Assembly: GCA_021442645.1 (NCBI GenBank)
Contig: JABUSR010000038.1
Span: forward strand, 1 to 9,870
From: Ruminiclostridium sp.
Lineage (GTDB): Bacteria; Bacillota; Clostridia; Oscillospirales; Oscillospiraceae
Direction of reading: 5' to 3'
Length of the DNA stretch: 9,870 bases
Within the stretch, counting starts at the first letter, position 1; each line of letters begins with the position of its first letter. The position numbers were made by a program, and so were the translations under genes. Below the pieces are notes generated by a model, which did no database searches, was not told the origin of the DNA, and saw only the letters and a list, made by a program, of their open reading frames with translations. Of this stretch, positions 1 through 7,595 are shown in pieces.

Positions 1-4
1 TTAG

Positions 5-103
5 AATGTGTGGCAAGCTGACCCGGCAACTGAAATCCGATTAAAACAAGACAAGAATTGGATAGAAAGGTTCCTTAAGGACAATGAACAACGCACGAGC
101 TAG
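5..103 (+). other. Possible C-terminal gene remnant
   Basis: A 32-codon open frame runs from just after an in-frame TAG (2-4) to a TAG at 101-103. Its translation is protein-like: rich in charged residues, with two tryptophans and a C-terminal stretch that reads WIERFLKDNEQ. There is no convincing ribosome binding site or ATG in this frame; only a GTG at position 8 could start it. I do not recognise the family. It could be the decayed 3' end of a gene whose body lies left of the window, or chance. From 104 to 331 I see no gene, only the repeat and inverted repeat listed separately. Confidence 0.2.
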
Positions 104-151
104 ACTTTCTCCCCTGCGATTCACAGACAACGAGACCGTCCGGTTGCTTGC

Positions 152-198
152 ATAAGTTTTATTTGAAAATGTTGTATCCTTTTTGGAGCTACTTTCAC
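152..198 (+). repeat. Imperfect direct repeat, copy 1 (upstream of ECF pair)
   Basis: This stretch contains AGTTTTATTTGA, then TTGTATCCTTTTTGG and ACTTTCA. It aligns, with small indels, to 1571-1618 in the same orientation. The shared core TTGTATCCTTTTT is identical. The two copies flank the sigma/anti-sigma pair. It may be an ECF-dependent promoter element or a boundary of an inserted cassette. In the first case transcription would begin about 130 bases before the sigma gene. The sequence alone does not decide between these. Confidence 0.55.
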
Positions 199-227
199 AA
201 AATGCCAAGTCGCCGACTTTTCTGTAT

Positions 228-252
228 CAGAAAAAATTCAAAGATTTTTCTG
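228..252. repeat. Short inverted repeat before the sigma gene
   Basis: CAGAAAAA (228-235) and TTTTTCTG (245-252) form a perfect 8-bp inverted repeat around a 9-base loop. It could be a weak hairpin terminator for something upstream, because the right arm is T-rich, or an operator-like site. A poor promoter candidate follows: TGACCT at 261-266, a 17-base spacer, then TATATT at 284-289. It might serve the sigma gene. Confidence 0.3.
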
Positions 253-331
253 CAATTATGTGACCTATAGGATAGTTTTGTTGTATATTAAGGTGAAAGG
301 CTTTTCATGTTTTCGGGAAGGAGTTGAGAAA

Positions 332-892
332 ATGGACGATAAGCAGATTGTAGATCTATATTGGGAGCGCTCCGAAACTGCGATATCTAAAACCGCCGAG
401 AAGTATGGTCGATACTGTCACTACATTGCGTTCAATGTTCTTCATAACGACGAGGACAGTGAAGAATGTGTCAATGATACATATTTGAACGCATGGAACA
501 GCATGCCGCCCCATCGTCCTTCTGTCCTCAAAACATTTCTTGGAAAACTTACCCGCAATCTTGCTTTGAATAGGTACAAACACTTAACCGCAGAAAAGCG
601 TGGGAGCGGACAGCTGCCGCTGATTATCGAGGAGTTGAACGAGTGCCTTCCGGCAACAGAAAACAAAGAGAGCATCATAGACAATATGGTGCTTGTAGAT
701 GTATTCAACAGGTTTCTTTCCACACTCTCCGTGGAGCAACGAAAGATTTTTATGCGACGTTATTGGTATATAAGCCCTGTAAAAGAGATTGCTGCCGATT
801 ACGGTATGGGTGAAAGTAAGGTGAAAATGTCCTTGCTTCGCTCACGAGACAAACTTAAACACCTATTGGAGGAAGAATGTATCACAATATGA
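332..892 (+). CDS. ECF-type RNA polymerase sigma factor (sigma-70 family)
   Basis: Encodes 186 residues, a normal length for an extracytoplasmic-function sigma factor. Such proteins consist of sigma region 2 (binds core polymerase and melts the -10) and region 4 (reads the -35). Region 2 is roughly residues 20-85, including YGRYCHYIAFNVL, the acidic DSEECVNDTYLNAWNS segment and the LTRNLALNRYK helix. A variable linker follows. Region 4 is about residues 130-182, with LSVEQRKIFMRRYW, then a helix-turn-helix ending in KVKMSLLRSRDKLK. I chose ATG 332 because GGGAAGGAG at 315-323 sits correctly before it; the in-frame ATG at 260 lacks such a site and would add an unusual 24-residue tail. The stop overlaps the next gene, indicating translational coupling to a probable anti-sigma factor. 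The regulon is unknown. Base composition is more AT-rich than the genes downstream of 1700, which suggests possible acquisition. Confidence 0.9.
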   Translation: MDDKQIVDLYWERSETAISKTAEKYGRYCHYIAFNVLHNDEDSEECVNDTYLNAWNSMPPHRPSVLKTFLGKLTRNLALNRYKHLTAEKRGSGQLPLIIEELNECLPATENKESIIDNMVLVDVFNRFLSTLSVEQRKIFMRRYWYISPVKEIAADYGMGESKVKMSLLRSRDKLKHLLEEECITI

Positions 893-1575
893 AAGAGGAA
901 AGAATTTTGGATGTTCTCGGAATGGTAGACGAGAAATATATCAAGGAAGCTGACCCCGAAGTAAAAGCCAAACGAAAAACTCCAGCCTGGACAAAGTGGA
1001 CGGCGGTGGCAGTTTGTCTGTGCCTTGCTGTTTTCGCAATCAGCAAAGCACCTCTGATAAAGGAAACGGGAAGCCCTGGGCCGGGAACCAACAATAATGA
1101 TATGTGTCAGGTAATCAAGTTCGATGTCCCCCAGGACTATGCTGTATCTCCGTTATATTATTTGTCTAAGCCGATAGACGAAAGCATTAAGGAATATATT
1201 GCGGGAAATAATATAAATGTGAATCTAGAGAATGCGATTTCCGTATCATATTTGTTACCTGAAGAAAATGAAGTAAATTACTGGTTCCCCGTAGTAAATA
1301 ATGGGAGGATTAATAGATTTGTATACATTGGTAAGACTAAGGACGGAACAATAGGCTGGGGGTATTCTGAAAGTGATACCGATATAATTGAGGCACTATC
1401 TGTATACACATCGGTTGACAATCCGATGTCCATAGTTGTATACGGTGATTTTGCTTATTATGTGATTGGAGATAATGCATACATTAACAGTACGCTTTAT
1501 AGTAAATTAACGGAGATTCCAAAGCCCATTTACATAGAATCAGAAGTACAGCAGCATATCCTTGATTTGTATTAG
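877..1575 (+). CDS. Single-pass membrane protein, probable anti-sigma factor with extracytoplasmic sensor domain
   Basis: Encodes 232 residues. ATG 877 lies inside the sigma gene, 4 bases after GGAGG (868-872). A second ATG at 889 overlaps the sigma stop and is possible, but it is 16 bases from that site. Residues 1-35 are a charged cytoplasmic segment, with ILDVLGMVDEKYIKEADPE resembling the N-termini of clostridial proteins paired with ECF factors. Residues about 39-57 form one hydrophobic helix (WTKWTAVAVCLCLAVFAIS). A Gly/Pro/Asn-rich linker (65-75) leads to an extracytoplasmic domain of about 155 residues that I do not recognise. The inferred role is to hold the sigma factor at the membrane until an outside signal releases it. 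No classical zinc-binding HxxxCxxC anti-sigma motif is visible. The DNA for the cytoplasmic and membrane part is about 52% GC (961-1080), while the sensor part falls to about 32-33% (1201-1320, 1441-1500). This suggests a different origin for the sensor domain. Confidence 0.7.
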   Translation: MYHNMKEERILDVLGMVDEKYIKEADPEVKAKRKTPAWTKWTAVAVCLCLAVFAISKAPLIKETGSPGPGTNNNDMCQVIKFDVPQDYAVSPLYYLSKPIDESIKEYIAGNNINVNLENAISVSYLLPEENEVNYWFPVVNNGRINRFVYIGKTKDGTIGWGYSESDTDIIEALSVYTSVDNPMSIVVYGDFAYYVIGDNAYINSTLYSKLTEIPKPIYIESEVQQHILDLY

Positions 1576-1618
1576 TTTATTTGATATCTGATTGTATCCT
1601 TTTTTGGGGTCACTTCAA
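1571..1618 (+). repeat. Imperfect direct repeat, copy 2 (downstream of ECF pair)
   Basis: Begins at the last codon of the putative anti-sigma gene and reads AGTTTATTTGA, then TTGTATCCTTTTTTGGGG and CACTTCA. It matches copy 1 at 152-198 in the same orientation with a few substitutions and single-base indels. It lies about 45 bases upstream of the sigma-A-like promoter of the next gene. It could therefore be an ECF target promoter for that gene or the right-hand boundary of a cassette. Confidence 0.55.
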
Positions 1619-1661
1619 GGGGATTTAAGCGATTTTTAAGAAAAGTTTTACCGCGTTTTTA

Positions 1662-1689
1662 TTGAAAAATCTCCCGGGTTTGGTACAAT
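1662..1689 (+). promoter_or_regulatory. Sigma-A-type promoter with extended -10
   Basis: TTGAAA (1662-1667), a 16-base spacer, then TACAAT (1684-1689) preceded by TGG, giving an extended -10. It drives the gene starting at 1724. Because the in-frame ATG at 1688 sits inside the -10 box, that codon cannot be the translation start of this transcript. Confidence 0.75.
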
Positions 1690-1723
1690 GACCTTGCAGA
1701 TATCCAAAGGGGGAGACGTTTCT

Positions 1724-2386
1724 ATGGAGCGAAAGCAAAGGGAAGAGAAGACTTGTGCGGTTTATATTCTGCTGACCCAGACCCAGACAAAGTTTGGGCG
1801 CTGTATTCGGACGGTGGCCCGGCAGAGATACAACCACGCATCCATTGCGCTGGATTCCGATCTGACCCGTCTCTATGCCTTTGCGCGCCCTCGGCATTAC
1901 GATCTCCTTCGTGCTGGCCTGGTGCGGGAGTCTCTGGAGCGCTACACCATGGGCAACCAGAGACCGGTTCCTGCCGTGGTCTATCGGGTCCCGGTGACCG
2001 AGGAGGACTACTGTTGGGTTATGGACACCATTGAAAAGATGGTGGACAACCCGGAGTACATGTACAACCTGTTCTCGGTGCTGACCTATCCTTTTCTCAA
2101 AGGATTTTCGGTGAACCGGGCCTATACCTGTGTCGAGTTTGTGGCCTATCTCCTCTTTGCGCTGGGATATCTGGGGGATAAGCCACTGTGTGAATACAAA
2201 CCGGATGACCTGGTTCCTATTTTGGAGCATTTTCTCATGTATCAGGGGGACATCCGCGGATGTCTCCGTGGGTCTGGGGCGGACAGCCGATACTTTGCCC
2301 CCATGGACAGCGGCGTGGTGGTGGGAGGAGCCCGTGCCCTGCTCCGCATCACAAAACGCTCGGTTTTCGACCGGGTGGAGGGTTGA
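1724..2386 (+). CDS. Putative permuted NlpC/P60 (papain-fold) cysteine hydrolase
   Basis: Encodes 220 residues. ATG 1724 follows an AAAGGGGGAG ribosome binding site (1706-1715) and lies about 30 bases after the likely transcription start. The histidine in YNHASIAL (His38) precedes the cysteine in AYTCVEFVAYLL (Cys136). His-before-Cys, with the cysteine at the start of a hydrophobic helix, is the arrangement of circularly permuted NlpC/P60 and YiiX-like papain-fold proteins, where both residues are catalytic. A strand pattern (VYILLTQT at about 13-20) precedes the histidine. Known members cleave peptide or amide bonds, often in cell-wall or lipid substrates; the substrate here is unknown. There is no signal peptide or membrane segment, so the protein is predicted to be cytoplasmic. 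It is transcribed alone, between its own promoter and terminator. The family call rests on the two motif contexts only and is moderate. Confidence 0.65.
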   Translation: MERKQREEKTCAVYILLTQTQTKFGRCIRTVARQRYNHASIALDSDLTRLYAFARPRHYDLLRAGLVRESLERYTMGNQRPVPAVVYRVPVTEEDYCWVMDTIEKMVDNPEYMYNLFSVLTYPFLKGFSVNRAYTCVEFVAYLLFALGYLGDKPLCEYKPDDLVPILEHFLMYQGDIRGCLRGSGADSRYFAPMDSGVVVGGARALLRITKRSVFDRVEG

Positions 2387-2397
2387 ATCGATGAAGG

Positions 2398-2441
2398 AAA
2401 ACATCCTGTACGGACGAACGCCCGTACAGGATGTTTTTGTC
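2398..2441 (+). terminator. Rho-independent terminator after the papain-fold gene
   Basis: AAAACATCCTGTACGG (2398-2413) pairs perfectly with CCGTACAGGATGTTTT (2422-2437) around an 8-base loop, followed by T-rich sequence. The A-rich left flank means it could also stop transcription coming from the minus-strand operon to its right. Confidence 0.9.
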
Positions 2442-2479
2442 TGTATTGCTATAGGTCCCGTGCCTGGGACAAGCCATCC

Positions 2480-2517
2480 AAAAGCCGGGCACAATAGTCC
2501 CGGTAGGCCTGGCTTTT
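2480..2517. terminator. Hairpin in convergent intergenic region, possible minus-strand terminator
   Basis: AAAAGCCGGGC (2480-2490) pairs with GCCTGGCTTTT (2507-2517) with one wobble. Within it, CCGGG (2485-2489) and CCCGG (2499-2503) offer an alternative inner stem. Read on the minus strand, that inner stem is followed by CTTTT, as expected for an intrinsic terminator of the 2618-6865 operon. It lies between convergent genes, so either direction is plausible. Confidence 0.5.
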
Positions 2518-2546
2518 CTTCCTCCAGATCGGAACCGAATCAGTAA

Positions 2547-2572
2547 GGCGGCAGGGTGGGATCCCTGCCGCC
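2547..2572 (-). terminator. GC-rich hairpin just past the minus-strand operon
   Basis: GGCGGCAGGG (2547-2556) and CCCTGCCGCC (2563-2572) form a perfect 10-bp stem with a 6-base loop, 45 bases beyond the stop of the last minus-strand gene. On the minus strand it is followed by TTACTGATT, a weak U-tract. It is probably the first of two tandem 3'-end hairpins of the operon, serving as terminator or mRNA stabiliser. Confidence 0.6.
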
Positions 2573-2617
2573 AAAGCCGTTTTGTAAGTCCCTAAATGGG
2601 TTTTTGTTGGTTTCTGT

Positions 2618-3913
<1,296 letters not shown>

Positions 3914-3925
3914 AGGGCTTCCTCC

Positions 3926-6865
3926 TTACTTCCGTTCGTTGTCCCGGGCTTCCAGGGCGGCCATGAGGCTACGGATTCTGATTTTAACTGCGCCCAGGTT
4001 GGAGATGTCGTCAATCTTCAGCTGGGTGTACAGGTCACCGCCATTCTCCAGAATAGAGCGGAGCTCGTCGCTGGTGATGGCGTCCACACCGCAGCCGAAG
4101 GAGACCAGCTGGATGAAGGCCATATCGGGCTGGGTACAGACGTACCGGGCGGCGTTGTACATCCGTGCGTGATAGGTCCACTGGTTCAGCACCTTCCGGG
4201 GCTGCTTGTCCATGTGGTGGAAGACGGCGTCTTCGGTGACCAACACAAAGCCGAAGGAGGTGATAAGGTCGTTGATACCGTGGTTGATCTCCGGGTCCAT
4301 GTGATAGGGACGCCCGGCCACCACCAGAATCTTCCGGCCGTTCTCCCGCGCGTACCGGATGTACTCTTCTCCCTTGGTGCGGACGAGCTGGCGGAATTCG
4401 TCATAGGCGGCGTAGCCTCGCCGGATGGCGGCCATGGCTTCCCGCTTGGGGACGCCGAACTCCCGCCCCAGAAGCTCTGCGCCCTTCTTTTCGAAATCCT
4501 TGGGGCGGTGGATGCCGATGTTGTCGTGGATATATCGGACCTGGGACAGAGCGGGGATGTTTACGTTCAGCAGGTCGGGGTAATAGGCCACGACCGGGCA
4601 GTTGTAGTGGTTGTCGGACATACCCTCGTCGAAGTTGTAGGACATACAGGGGTAGAAAATGGCATCTACCTTCTCCTCCAGCAGGGCGGTGATGTGGCCG
4701 TGGAGAAGCTTGGCGGGGTAGCAGACCGTGTCAGAGGGGATGGTCTGCTGGCCCTTGATGTACAGGGAACGGGTGGACTCGGGGGAGAGAACCACCTCAA
4801 AGTTCAGGGCGGTGAACATCTCAAACCAGAAGGGGAGGTTCTCGTACATGTTCAGGCCGAAGGGGATGCCGATGCGGCCCCGGGAGCCGTCTCCCTTACC
4901 TTTGCCCTGAAGGGAGCGCAGATAGTCATATTTGAATTTCAGCAAGTCAGGGATATCCGTCTTGGGCTGGCCCAGAGGGACGGAGCAGCGGTTGCCGGAG
5001 ATGAACCGTCGGCCCCCATCGAACTTGTTGATGGTGAGGGAGCACCGGTTGGTGCAGCCCTTACAGGTGGAGGGACGGGCCTCGTGGGAGAAGGTGGTCA
5101 GGGCCTCGGGCGGCAGGAGGGCAGAACGCTCCAGCCGGGCGGCCTTGGCAGCCAGGGCTGCACCGTAGGCGCCCATCATGCCGGAGATGGTGGGCCGGGT
5201 GACCTCACGGCCAATCTCCTGCTCAAAGGAGCGGAGGACGGCATCGTTCAGGAAGGTGCCGCCCTGAACCACAATGTGCTTGCCCAGGTCGTCGGCGTTG
5301 GCGGCCCGGATGACTTTGTAAATGGCGTTCTTAACCACAGAGATGGAGAGCCCTGCGGAGATATCCTCAATAGAGGCGCCGTCCTTCTGGGCCTGCTTCA
5401 CGGAGGAGTTCATGAAAACCGTACAGCGGGAGCCCAGATTCACAGGGTTCTTTGCAAAGAGACCCATTTTTGAGAAATCAGCGATGTTGTAGCCCAGAGC
5501 CTTGGCGAAGGTCTCGATAAAGGAACCGCAGCCGGAGGAGCAGGCCTCGTTCAGGAGGATGGAGTCCACAGCGCCGTTACGGATCTTGAAGCATTTCATG
5601 TCCTGGCCGCCGATGTCGATGATGAAGTCCACATCAGGGGTGAAGTGCCGGGCGGCATTCAGGTGGGCTACAGTTTCCACCAGACCCAGGTCACAGGAGA
5701 AGGCGTTTTTAATGAGGTCCTCGCCATAGCCGGTGACGGCGGCGCCGCGGATGACCACCCGGTCGCCGCATCGGTCATAGATCTCCCTGAGTTGGGGCAG
5801 CACGATGGAGACCGGGTTGCCCTGGTTGGAGTGGTAGAAGGAGTAGAGGATGTTGCAGTCAGGGTCGATGAGGACCATCTTGGTGGTAGTAGAGCCGGCG
5901 TCGATGCCTAAGTAGGCATCCCCGGTATAGGTGGACAGGTCCACCGTGGGGACGGTCATGGCGCTGTGCCGGGCGGCAAAGGCCTCGTAGTCAGTCCGGT
6001 CGGTGAAAAGGGGGGGCATGGTGTCCACGATGGTAGCAGTGCCCGCTGCATGCTCCAGCTTTTCCAGGAACTCCTCAAAGGGACGGCAGGGGGCGTCCTC
6101 GGTGCAGAGGGCTGCGCCGATGGCGGCGAAGCAGTCGCTGTCCTCGGGGAAGACGGCGTGCTCACTGTCCAGCTTCAGCGTTTCTACGAACCGCTCTCTC
6201 AGGCCTTTGATAAAGTGAAGGGGGCCGCCCAGGAAGACAATCTTGCCCTTGAGCTCTCTGCCCTGGGTGAGACCGGCTACAGTCTGGTCAACAACAGCCT
6301 GGAAGATAGAAGCAGCCACGTCCTCTTTCCGTCCGCCCTGGTTCAGAATGGGCTGGATGTCACTCTTAGCGAAAACACCGCAACGGGAGGCAATGGGATA
6401 GATCTTTTCATGGTTCAGGGAGAGAGCATCCAGTTCGTCCACGGTCACGTTCAACAGGGTGGCCATCTGGTCGATAAAGGCACCGGTACCGCCGGCACAG
6501 GAGCCGTTCATCCGTTCCTCCAGGGTGTTGCCGAAGAAGATAATCTTGGCGTCCTCACCGCCCAGTTCAATGACGGCATCAGTCCCGGGGATAAAGGTCC
6601 GGACAGCGGCGGCGGTAGCATAGACCTCTTGAACGAAATCCAGGTCGCTGGCCTTGGCTACACCCAGACCGGCAGAGCCGGTGATGAGGAGCTGTACGCT
6701 CTGTCCTGCCAGCATCTCCTGCAGCCCACGGAGGGTCTCGCAGGTGCGTTCTCTGGCTTTGGAGTAATGGCGCTCGTAAGAGCGGAAAAGCAGTTTATTC
6801 TGTTCGTCCAGCACCACCACTTTTGCCGTGGTGGAGCCGATATCGATACCAATTCGCAATGCCAT
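3926..6865 (-). CDS. Tandem-ASKHA acyl-CoA dehydratase activase with DUF2229-type C-terminal region
   Basis: Encodes 979 residues. Domain 1 (about 1-260) is a BcrAD/BadF/HgdC-type ATPase: phosphate loop GIDIGSTTAK (6-15), ELGGEDAK (100-107), and cysteines in NGSCAGGTGAF (Cys123) and ASRCGVFAKSDI (Cys162). Domain 2 (about 317-578) repeats this: GIDAGSTTTK (320-329), DIGGQDMK (417-424), NEACSSGCGSF (Cys442, Cys446) and GSRCTVFMNSSV (Cys481). In HgdC the equivalent two cysteines hold a [4Fe-4S] cluster at the dimer interface; here both halves retain them, so the protein may form an internal pseudo-dimer. CKGCTNRC (601-608) and Cys627 follow as another probable metal site. Residues about 662-975 are DUF2229-like, with TVCYPAKL (Cys715), FYPCMSYN (Cys740) and SFGCGVDA (Cys925). 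The expected role is ATP-driven electron transfer from ferredoxin to the acceptor domains. ATG 6865 has GAGG 7 bases upstream. It is first in an operon with the 431-residue protein. Confidence 0.87.
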   Translation of the reverse strand: MALRIGIDIGSTTAKVVVLDEQNKLLFRSYERHYSKARERTCETLRGLQEMLAGQSVQLLITGSAGLGVAKASDLDFVQEVYATAAAVRTFIPGTDAVIELGGEDAKIIFFGNTLEERMNGSCAGGTGAFIDQMATLLNVTVDELDALSLNHEKIYPIASRCGVFAKSDIQPILNQGGRKEDVAASIFQAVVDQTVAGLTQGRELKGKIVFLGGPLHFIKGLRERFVETLKLDSEHAVFPEDSDCFAAIGAALCTEDAPCRPFEEFLEKLEHAAGTATIVDTMPPLFTDRTDYEAFAARHSAMTVPTVDLSTYTGDAYLGIDAGSTTTKMVLIDPDCNILYSFYHSNQGNPVSIVLPQLREIYDRCGDRVVIRGAAVTGYGEDLIKNAFSCDLGLVETVAHLNAARHFTPDVDFIIDIGGQDMKCFKIRNGAVDSILLNEACSSGCGSFIETFAKALGYNIADFSKMGLFAKNPVNLGSRCTVFMNSSVKQAQKDGASIEDISAGLSISVVKNAIYKVIRAANADDLGKHIVVQGGTFLNDAVLRSFEQEIGREVTRPTISGMMGAYGAALAAKAARLERSALLPPEALTTFSHEARPSTCKGCTNRCSLTINKFDGGRRFISGNRCSVPLGQPKTDIPDLLKFKYDYLRSLQGKGKGDGSRGRIGIPFGLNMYENLPFWFEMFTALNFEVVLSPESTRSLYIKGQQTIPSDTVCYPAKLLHGHITALLEEKVDAIFYPCMSYNFDEGMSDNHYNCPVVAYYPDLLNVNIPALSQVRYIHDNIGIHRPKDFEKKGAELLGREFGVPKREAMAAIRRGYAAYDEFRQLVRTKGEEYIRYARENGRKILVVAGRPYHMDPEINHGINDLITSFGFVLVTEDAVFHHMDKQPRKVLNQWTYHARMYNAARYVCTQPDMAFIQLVSFGCGVDAITSDELRSILENGGDLYTQLKIDDISNLGAVKIRIRSLMAALEARDNERK

Positions 6866-6878
6866 ATCGTTACCTCAA

Positions 6879-6926
6879 AAGGAAAATCCTTCCTGGGCTT
6901 CCGGAGGATCCGAAAACCTGGTTTTC
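6879..6926. promoter_or_regulatory. Palindromes in the leader of the activase operon (possible operator)
   Basis: GAAAACC-T-GGTTTTC (6912-6926) is a perfect 7-bp palindrome with a one-base centre. It lies just inside the transcribed leader, about 15-30 bases after the expected start site on the minus strand. A second palindrome, AAGGA-AAA-TCCTT (6879-6891), lies nearer the start codon. Their position between promoter and gene suits repressor binding or small leader hairpins. No regulator gene is adjacent. Confidence 0.4.
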
Positions 6927-6948
6927 CAAACTATGTGATATAACTTTT

Positions 6949-6977
6949 ATTATAACCGAGAGTCCGTCGAAAGACAA
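6949..6977 (-). promoter_or_regulatory. Sigma-A-type promoter of the activase operon
   Basis: Read on the minus strand: TTGTCT (6977-6972), a 17-base spacer, then a consensus TATAAT (6954-6949). The start site would fall near 6942, giving a leader of about 75 bases before ATG 6865 that contains the palindromes. This is the only good promoter upstream of the operon. Confidence 0.8.
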
Positions 6978-7339
6978 CAGAAAAGTTGTGGAGCGATTGG
7001 AAACCTCAGTGGTAAAATTGTCGGGAGAGCGTGTGTAAGAACCGGGGGAACGGCACCGGACGTATGCTTGATGCAAACGGGCAGAGGGTGGTTCCGGGGG
7101 TGACATCTGCCTGTGCTTTTTGCAGGTTGCGGGTCAGAAATGACGGGCCGGATGCAGTTCTCAGGATTCCAGGGGCAGGAAGTGCCCTCCGGGCTGGGGA
7201 CAGCACTGCCCAAGATGTTGGGGGACGCAAGCGGAATCTGACTAGAGGAACCTCTGCTATCTGTTTGAAATGGATGAAGAGTATAAAAATGTTCCCAGAA
7301 TACTGTGAAAATAGCCAAAAAAATTCTGTGAAATTGGAA
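6978..7339. other. Intergenic region without a supported gene
   Basis: About 360 bases between the divergent activase and ferredoxin promoters. Open frames exist on both strands, but their translations are compositionally unlike proteins and lack ribosome binding sites. A weak plus-strand promoter candidate is TAAAAT (7013-7018) with a TGG extension but no good -35. Local hairpins include GGGCA/TGCCC around GGAAG (near 7170-7190) and AGAGG/CCTCT (about 7244-7255). I do not recognise a riboswitch, 6S RNA, SRP RNA, RNase P RNA or tmRNA. It could hold a small RNA or long leader. Confidence 0.4.
7299..7337 (+). repeat. Tandem direct repeat upstream of the ferredoxin promoter
   Basis: AATACTGTGAAAATAG (7299-7314) and AATTCTGTGAAATTGG (7322-7337) match at 13 of 16 positions, with starts 23 bases apart, about two helical turns. 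They end immediately before the -35 box at 7340. The placement suits an activator pair or an A-rich upstream element. Confidence 0.4.
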
Positions 7340-7367
7340 TTGCATTTTTTCAAAGTTGTGGTACAAT
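7340..7367 (+). promoter_or_regulatory. Sigma-A-type promoter of the ferredoxin gene
   Basis: TTGCAT (7340-7345), a 16-base spacer, TACAAT (7362-7367) preceded by TGG as an extended -10. Transcription would start near 7374, giving a short leader of about 30 bases. This supports the start codon at 7406 rather than a longer N-terminal extension. Confidence 0.8.
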
Positions 7368-7405
7368 TATTTTCGCCAAGAAAAAATTTATGGAGGTATG
7401 TACCC

Positions 7406-7594
7406 ATGTATGTCATTAACCCCGAACTGTGCAACTTCTGCAAGAAGTGCATCGAAGAGTGCCCCACCAGCGCTATCATCGAAGGCAACGTCAATGGTAA
7501 GGACGTCTGCGTCGTGACTTCCGAGTGCATCGACTGCGGCGGCTGCGAGGACGCTTGCGAGACTGAACCCAAGGCTCTGGGCTTTGCTGACTAA
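7406..7594 (+). CDS. 2[4Fe-4S] clostridial-type ferredoxin
   Basis: Encodes 62 residues, a typical length for a small bacterial dicluster ferredoxin. The first binding motif is C9-x2-C12-x2-C15-x3-C19-P in LCNFCKKCIEECP. The second is C41-x2-C44-x2-C47-x3-C51 in ECIDCGGCEDACE. Each cluster is held by three cysteines of one motif plus the last of the other. The usual proline after the eighth cysteine is replaced by Glu52, a mild departure, and Cys35 is an extra cysteine. The protein is a soluble low-potential one-electron carrier. ATG 7406 follows TGGAGGT (7391-7397) with suitable spacing. The gene has its own promoter and terminator, so it forms a single-gene transcript. It is divergent to the activase operon, whose family takes electrons from ferredoxin, so it is a candidate partner but could equally be the general cellular ferredoxin. 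Confidence 0.95.
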   Translation: MYVINPELCNFCKKCIEECPTSAIIEGNVNGKDVCVVTSECIDCGGCEDACETEPKALGFAD

Positions 7595-7595
7595 T

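Noticed and set aside
1625..2494. 289-codon minus-strand open frame over the papain-fold gene
   Set aside because: Covers the opposite strand of a gene that has a promoter, ribosome binding site and terminator; translation has no family features.
5966..6943. 325-codon plus-strand open frame
   Set aside because: Antisense to the activase gene and running through its promoter region; no ribosome binding site and no recognisable motif.
7031..7405. Open frame continuous with the ferredoxin, which would give a 187-residue protein
   Set aside because: The ferredoxin promoter and its GGAGG site lie inside this stretch, its translation is not protein-like, and 62 residues is the normal ferredoxin length.
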